A DNA stretch of 23,907 bases, taken from assembly GCA_003427395.1 (NCBI GenBank), contig BFEA01000004.1:5826149-5850055 (forward strand), in the 5' to 3' direction. This stretch comes from Chara braunii. Lineage: Eukaryota > Streptophyta > Charophyceae > Charales > Characeae. Position numbers and translations under genes: made by a program. Below, piece by piece: positions 17,632-23,907 of this stretch. Each line of letters starts with the position of its first letter. Position 1 is the first letter of the stretch. The notes under the pieces are model-generated. The model saw nothing but the letters and a program-made list of their open reading frames with translations. It was not told the DNA's origin and did not search any database.

Positions 17632-20600
17632 TTATTTCGTCGTACCAAAGGTACACGTGGTTAAAACGTCTATTGGATCTGGACATCGTTCGTCTCTCAA
17701 GGCGCTCATCTCCAAAGTAAAAAGAGTACGCTCGTCGACTAGGACGGTCCCAACCTAGTCCCTTAATACATAACACATGAAAAAAAAAATACCACGATAA
17801 AATACAATCCAACCGAAAAAATATACGCATACTAAACGACAACCTTTCAGACCGTTACGCACTTCAAGTCATTGGCGAAACGATGTTACCATGACAAACA
17901 ATTATTCCATAAAAGAATCAATACACTCAACTTAGCCGACTCGGTACAGTAAAGAATATCGATCCAGTGTCAGACTGATCTTGACTCAGTTCAACTCAAC
18001 GAGCTGGTCTGCCAAAGTTATTCCTCTTACCCCTATATTGCAGAAAATTATGAATTGTACGCTATGAGACGGGCAACTTCTAAGAAAACAGCGCATATAG
18101 GACCTCCTGCTTGACAAATGAGTAGAACTTTCGACACGTTTCAATGACCTTATATTCATTGTAGTTCTACTAATTGAAACATATAATAAAGACCCAAATG
18201 TCTGATCCTTGAGTCGCGCCTCAGACTGTTCGAGAGGAACCCAATAATAAATAAAATATTCCTCTTTGCTCAACTCTATAATGTTATTGTATGATGTGGT
18301 ATGGCTAATTATTAACGTACGATGATTTACTCAAAGATGTACTTTATCTTTCTGTTTTTGCTTTCGAGTTCAATCATGTCATCCTTGCACCATTCCTGAA
18401 ATAGTAAAACTAACGGTTTCTCATATTGGTGGAACGCCCCTCACCGCTTTTCATGTTGAAACGGCTTGCACTCACATGTAAAAACCTATCTCTCCCTTGT
18501 CCATGGCATATTCCTCTTCTGACCAACATGTGTGCTTACCCTCTTGTCTGCGTGCGTGATTACCCCTTAATGCTGAAGCATAATTATCAGTCCATTGGGG
18601 CAATCTGAATATGATCTATCTGGTGGTCTTATTTTTTTATAGGACGTGCAATCCCTTTATAACTCTAATAAACTCTCAAGAGGTCGCGCCTAGCTGCGAT
18701 ACAACTGACGTCCTTCAAGGGCTTGAGCCTCCAACGAGTCAAGGCATGCGAGCTAATCGTCATCGAAAACTATAGTCTCGACGTGCGCACCCCGCACTGC
18801 CCAAACCGTCTAAGAGCATAAAGTGCGGCCATCTGAGAGACCAGCCTCGCCACTATGGCTCTGAATGAGCGACTCATCCTGAACAACTATCGCGTCTCGA
18901 TGTCCCCAATTCAAACGACGCCAAAGCGGTCGTCGAACGAGATAATCTTGATTCTCACAATGACTCGAGAGAGATACTAGAGATTACTCGCACGATGAAA
19001 GTATATAGTATGACCATAAAACTCTCCTGGAAATCGAGCCAACTTGACCCGAATATTCGTCTGCGAGTTTGAAAAAATCCTTAACCGTCTCGAAGAATGT
19101 CAATGAAGCCAATTACCGTCTCGACCGATCGATCACAAGCCACTCTGCTCCCTGGATCAATCCAGAGTCAATCATGTTGCGGGCAAAAAAATATACTGGA
19201 ATGGTGAGATCGCGTTGACTGTCGTCCATTTGTTCGCAAAAAGAAAACACATGAAAAATTGATCAGGTTGGGGAGTCGACGCTCCTCGCTTTCGAACTCT
19301 TCAGTAGAAAAAACATCTCGTATGAACAACCAAAATTTATTATTGTAAGTCCGGCGGTAGTATTGGATATAGGTGAACAGACCATGCCAACCACTGAAAC
19401 GCAAGAGCATTAAGAGGTAAAACCATTTTTTTTCTAGAGTCTCCACGTTGTATGGAGAACACTCGTCATTGTGTTAAATTAGGGGATGAGACACATAAGG
19501 GATTGGTCCTGGCGCAAACCCATACTGGATGATGTGCCTTGTTGCTCTAATACAAAAAAAACAACTCTATGAAGGGTTCCTTAGGCTGCCCTGTCAGAAC
19601 CGTGGCCTATCCCTGGCAGAAAAACGACGGACGGATCGTAAATCAACCACCCTGGTTGTACCATGTTGCCTCATTGCTCTCCCGAATCCATTAGCCACCG
19701 ACTTGCCCCCTTGCGTGTATCGAAAAACGTAGCAACTGCTGAAATGTTCGACATTTGAAAAAAAACAAACAACCTCATTAATAAATGCTCAACTTATCTC
19801 AAACTATGAACATTTCTAACCTTAGTTTTTTTATCCAAAATTATTTGTTCATTTCACAAACCAAATTGCATGACGCCCTAATAAGTTTCTGCAGGTTGCG
19901 CACCTTGACCCAATAAGTGACTCCGTCAAAGATCTATTTGTTAACGACTTCGAAGTTCTTGGTGCGAATCAGTAAAAGAACTCGATGTCTCAAACTGACC
20001 TACGTGAGCATCATAATAAAAGATGAGTATGAGATATAATCATCTAACCTCGTTATTATAATGTGCTTGCAACTCCCTATCTTCAATCTCATAGATAATA
20101 CGTTGATCGACCCAACCTGGGCGTTGAGTTTGAACAAAATTCGGCTCGAAGATTTGCAGATGAGTTGAAAAAATGAACAAACAGGCTCGTAGGGGGTTAT
20201 TCGCAGTATCACGATTCATTCTGAGCTCTTCTCCTAAAGAAAACACAACAACTCAATCATAGATCATTCGACCAACCCGCTCTAAGTTCATTCCATACCT
20301 TATTCCTCGTACTACATGTCTCGCGAACAACCTCTCTGTTTAAAAACTACGCGATGACCTCAAGTGTCGTAGTCATCTGAACTGGAAAACACAAGTGACC
20401 TTCATAAATTGCTAAATTTAAGTGAGCTGAATAAATTTTTATCATACTTTTACACACGGTCGACTTAATCGTTGTTCGTCGCCAACTTAGGAATTCGTCG
20501 CCTCATAGCCTCTATCATTTTCTTCTACCTTCCCTTGATTTCATACTTTTTATGGAGGTGAATCATTAATGACAGAAACACTTACACGCGCCCTACATAA

Positions 20601-21581
20601 GACTAGTGTTCAACAAACTAACATCTTATGGCATCAACCTTTTGGGCCGAAGGTGACTCACAGCGAGGGCACGTGAGAAGGTCTGCTAATTTAGCCCTTG
20701 TGCCGTATGAGAGTGCGAGGAGATCGATCCTGACTCCTTACCATCACGCGTCCCACTCTCTAGGAAGTGGTTTGGAGTACTCCTCTCTAACCGAGCCAAC
20801 GACTCGGATCCCAAAAGTCGGGCCGTTTCCATAGAATCGACAAAGTACCCCCCCATTAAACGGTCCACACGAGATCAATAACAGAGACGACTCCTAAAGC
20901 ATCGAACTCCCACCCAAAATTCATCCTAGAGTGAGGAAGCCCTCAGACTTTAAGTCAGGTTGACCACCCCAATGTCCTACATGGTAAAAACAACTTAGAC
21001 GGAACAACAGTTCAGAGGGAGCAGGGATCGAGACTCATGTGGATAGGATCAGATCAAGGGGGTCTTTGGTATAGAAAAAAAGTACCTTGGGGTTAGGCTA
21101 AGTTCATTCAACCGTCTCCTTCTTTCTTATTGTCATGGTTCCTTTTTCGACTACCGCTAGGTTTCCCTAAAAAGAGTCAGAACGTCCACTTGGTCGGTAT
21201 GCAAAAAAAAAAAAAGGTAGAAAAACAATCATTTTTTCATGACCACATTTGATGAGACTCAAACTCTCTTTCCTCACACTTTTTTTTTACCTACATGTAT
21301 GTCAAGCAAACAAAACATTCAAGGGGGTTCAACCGAAAAACCGCACTCAAGTCAGACCCATCTTCCCACGCAAGCACGTTCCCAATAATTATTTCCCCGT
21401 TTAGTTTTTTTTTTAACACAAAAAAGAGGATCAAACAACGTGTAGCTACATACAAGATGTGAAAGGGATCCGAGTCGGCCACTTACGACTTGTACTTGGG
21501 AGATCAGTGCCCTACGAGACGGTCGACGTCCGAGTTTAATAGGCATTTTAACTACTCGTACTTATGCTACAACGAAACGAA
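17632..21581. other. Long stretch without a supported gene
   Basis: About 4 kb of unique-looking sequence. Minus-strand frames at 17986-18273 (95 codons), 19168-19446 (92) and 20040-20246 (68) look more protein-like than the rest of the window, but their lengths are expected by chance in 24 kb and none shows a domain I recognise. They could be remnants of a split gene or of an old retroelement. I see no RNA gene, microsatellite array or inverted repeat. Confidence 0.4.
19840..20246 (-). other. Weak open frame with splice-like borders
   Basis: On the minus strand an open segment ending at 20049 is preceded by TTTCTTTAG and followed by a 49-bp segment (20048-20000) that begins GT and ends TAG. 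After that segment, in phase, the frame reads on through about 50 residues with one in-frame stop. The first segment contains the stretch RPGWVDQRIIYEIEDREL. The segment upstream of the possible acceptor has a stop in the required phase. This could be a decayed split gene, a retroelement fragment or chance. No product can be assigned. Confidence 0.15.
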
Positions 21582-21685
21582 CAAACGTCGTCGGTTGACC
21601 TATCTCTGCGACTGTGTATAAAAGTTTTCGTAAATAGGTCAGTAACTCGGTAGGGATACACCCCTAAGGGTGGTGACAACAACAG
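21582..21685 (+). repeat. tRNA-like dispersed repeat (SINE-like), truncated copy 3
   Basis: It matches the 5' part of copies 1 and 2: AAACGTCGTCGG, TTGACCTATCTCTGCGACT, a TATAAAAGTTTTCGTA block, TAACTCGGTAGG (A-box-like), GGATACACCCCTAAGG and GGTGGTGACAAC (B-box-like). Similarity ends at about 21685 in an A-rich patch. The downstream half present in copies 1 and 2 is missing. Confidence 0.55.
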
Positions 21686-22846
21686 AAAAAATGCAAGGCA
21701 AAAAATTATGTTTTTCAACGTTTACCGTGAGTTGATACGACTTTAATATATCCTTACATATATATATGTCATATTTTCTTGTGTTGAAAATTTGTTTATT
21801 TGTATTCTATAATTAGTTGGTGTGTTTATTTGTACTCTGTAATCAGTTTGTCAGTGTTTATCGAACTCATGTCAACATGTCCCAACACATTTAAACATGT
21901 ACCAACTAACTTCTAACTTAAAAAGAGTATCTTTGAACTTCGTCTTAGCACCGTACTTTTTCTCTGGGGTGTGCCGAAGGAAACGTATGCGTATTTTTTG
22001 GAGACGTAGTCAAAGAGCGCAAAGAGGTGATAGGCATTGTCACGTGTACTACAATTGACATATAAAAATATATTGTATATACGAGACGGACGTAGTTATT
22101 GGTTTAAAAAAATGCATACAACTTGCACATTGAAGATATTTATAGAGGAGCTTAACTTATGTCCACCTTCTGCGTACTTTGTTTATAGGACATTTTTTTG
22201 TTTTCTTAACATAAAAAATTACCCGTGTTTGTGACCGTTGGTTTGCTACAAATCATTTGTGTATCCTATCGGAGGTCGTGATATACGTTCTATACTTCAT
22301 AGGTTTGACACACACTCGTGTGCGTAGAGTTGTGTCAGTTAATCTTCACTTTTATTAAAACTGTCTGTGTGCGCGAAACATGCAGCACATGAACATGTCT
22401 TAGTAGACAGGTGTGTCATACTTCGATGCACAATTACACCCTAATGTCTGGAATGCGCACGCACCTATCGACCACGACATGTTGATTGCAAAATCAGTGC
22501 ACCGAAGTGTTGATGACGGGCAATTGAACCGGAAAATGCATAACATCTGATTGGTTGACGTCTAACCGTTTATTTTGATGTTGGTGAGTGTTCATGTTAT
22601 GCAATCCTAACATGTATGGGTCGATATGCATTTCGTACATCTATAGAAACTGTACAAATTTTCCCATGAGCGGTCGGGCTCCGGGCCATTACGCCCGGGC
22701 GTGTGTGAGGGTTGAAAAACCCTGGTACGACAAAAGTTGTTAAAAAAAAAAACAAAAAAAAACATCGTGGTCTGAGGGTTTTCTGCGCTCTCCGAGATGA
22801 GCCCGAATCCGGCCTTGCGTATTCTTCTGCTAACAGCCTGTCAACC
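21686..22846. other. Unassigned sequence with a small tandem repeat
   Basis: A unit of about 32 bp containing GTTTATTTGTAYTCTRTAAT occurs twice (21791-21822, 21823-21854) with a partial third. Otherwise no gene or repeat is seen. A 65-codon plus-strand frame near 22037 has no recognisable features. Confidence 0.5.
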
Positions 22847-22905
22847 GGGGGGAGGGGGGGGGGGTAACAAGTTTAGAAGGGGCTACAGGGGTTTAAAGGG
22901 GGGGG
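22847..22905 (+). repeat. G-rich tract with quadruplex potential
   Basis: Four or more runs of at least four G occur within about 60 bases, with linkers of 1 to about 14 bases. This exceeds the basic requirement for an intramolecular G-quadruplex, although one linker is long. The homopolymer lengths may be inaccurate. Confidence 0.5.
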
Positions 22906-23907
22906 CCTGAGGGTGATTGGCTTATTTTGTTTTAGTATATTTAAATGTATTTTTTTCTTCAGTTCCGTGAGGATTTGAGTTGTGCTCCTCAGCCACGCGT
23001 TGTTCGGTTTGCAATTCCGCACGACATGTTTTTTTAGCGGATTTTTCTTGAATTTTTAGTTTTATATCTTTTTTTTTTTCTTTTTTTTTTTTGTGCTGAG
23101 GTCGCCCCGGACCATGCTTGGGGGGTCATGCTCGACCCGTCGTCTGGTACGTGAACCCTCGCGGCGTGACGCTCACTGAGCCGTGGCGGTGTTGGACAAA
23201 GGATGACAAATGAAAGGCAACGCAACTTTGTTTTTTCCAAAGACCGTAAGGATAACAGCCTGATATCTCTCGAAGATCATAAGTCCCTCAAGGGTTCGGT
23301 CGGGGACGCTTGAAGAGGCACGGTTTGCAGCCTGGGGTTTCCCGTCTTTCGATAGCTGCTCTTAAACAAGTTTCAAGAGTTGTTGTGACAACTCTTCACT
23401 GCCCTTAGTGTCAATGGTCTGTCTGGCTATGCACCAACTTTTGAAAACGACTTATCAAGAGTGGTGTGGCGAGGCCTTCCGATCACGTGACCCTTAGGCC
23501 ACACTGACACCTGTAGAAAAAGTCGCTAAAAAACCCCGATTTTGTTATAGTATGGGGTCACACAGCCACCGCAGGTATGCAGACGACACAAGTGGGTGAA
23601 CAAATCCTCCGGCGTGCCTGGTTGCAGGGCAACTAATTTTGCAGGGGCTGGCCCTACGGCGTTGTCACAGACTAGCTCCTTCGGTTGGAAAGCGGACTAC
23701 CACTGCGCGGGGGGGGTGTTTTTTTTTTTCCCTAGTGACCCTGATGTGTCCAGCCGTTTTTACTACCGAATCCGTGTTGTCGTATTTTTTTTTTCCTTGT
23801 TTTATTTTTCTGGAATCTGACAATCTGATTCCGTGATCTGCTTGAGATGTGTTCCCTCAGAGGATTGTAACCCTGATCACACTCGCACTTACGGAAATGT
23901 ATTTTGC
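22906..23907. other. Unassigned sequence to the window end
   Basis: T-rich homopolymers lie near 23070-23092 and 23719-23730, with a moderately GC-rich block at 23095-23700 between them. Frames of 65-74 codons are not recognisable. A gene fragment that continues outside the window cannot be excluded. Confidence 0.4.

Noticed and set aside
7067-17648. A conserved small protein shared by the frames at 7067-7303 and 17448-17648
   Set aside because: The similarity is explained by the dispersed repeat at DNA level, and the third copy at 21582-21685 has a stop in that frame.
18426-18608. Possible fourth copy of the tRNA-like repeat (ACGCCCCTC and CATGTAAAAACCTATCTC)
   Set aside because: Only two short blocks match and neither the A-box-like nor the B-box-like motif is present.
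23249-23271. Similarity of AGGATAACAGCCTGAT to the conserved large-subunit rRNA peptidyl-transferase segment
   Set aside because: Only about 14 of 16 bases match and the following sequence does not continue the rRNA pattern, so I treat it as chance.

Overview
The window looks like gene-poor, repeat-rich nuclear DNA from a eukaryote. It has long TTA, GA, CT, CA and CTT microsatellites, long homopolymers, short inverted-repeat transposons, a dispersed repeat with tRNA-like promoter boxes, and an N-filled scaffold gap with matching sequence on both sides. I found no rRNA or tRNA gene, no bacterial-style operon and no protein that I can recognise on either strand. I cannot name the organism from the sequence.

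Layout. 1-2350: two copies of a dispersed repeat, each placed between a TTA microsatellite and degenerate ACAG-rich sequence. 2764-3525: a non-autonomous hAT-like DNA element inserted in an ATT microsatellite. 3960-5925 and 8835-10360: two arrays of short imperfect hairpins of one family (family A), inverted relative to each other. Between them lie a 353-bp inverted-repeat element (6691-7043), a tRNA-like dispersed repeat (7079-7272), GA microsatellites and minisatellites (7564-7860) and a palindromic duplication (7967-8119). 10903-11495: a tandem repeat coupled to CA tracts. 11995-12232 and 14097-15300: a second hairpin-repeat family (family B), again in opposite orientations, with an assembly gap beside the left copy. 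15610-16835: a tandem array of about 252-267 bp units (family C), each carrying an imperfect palindrome of about 150 bp. 16836-23907: mostly unique-looking sequence with two more copies of the tRNA-like repeat, a few weak open frames and one G-rich tract.

The most notable signal is family A. About 35 units of roughly 35-50 bp occur every 65-90 bp. Each has an outer stem, a short inner stem and a conserved loop segment. Many stems differ between units through paired changes that keep pairing. In the left arm the imperfect pairs are mostly G-T on the plus strand; in the inverted right arm they are mostly A-C on the plus strand, which is G-T on the minus strand. This fits a structured RNA or single-stranded DNA read inward from both arms, but hairpin-templated repair or strand-biased mutation could leave the same pattern. 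Families B and C have unrelated sequence but are also made of tandem palindromes. A foldback-type transposon origin is the simplest framework for A and B; no transposase is visible.
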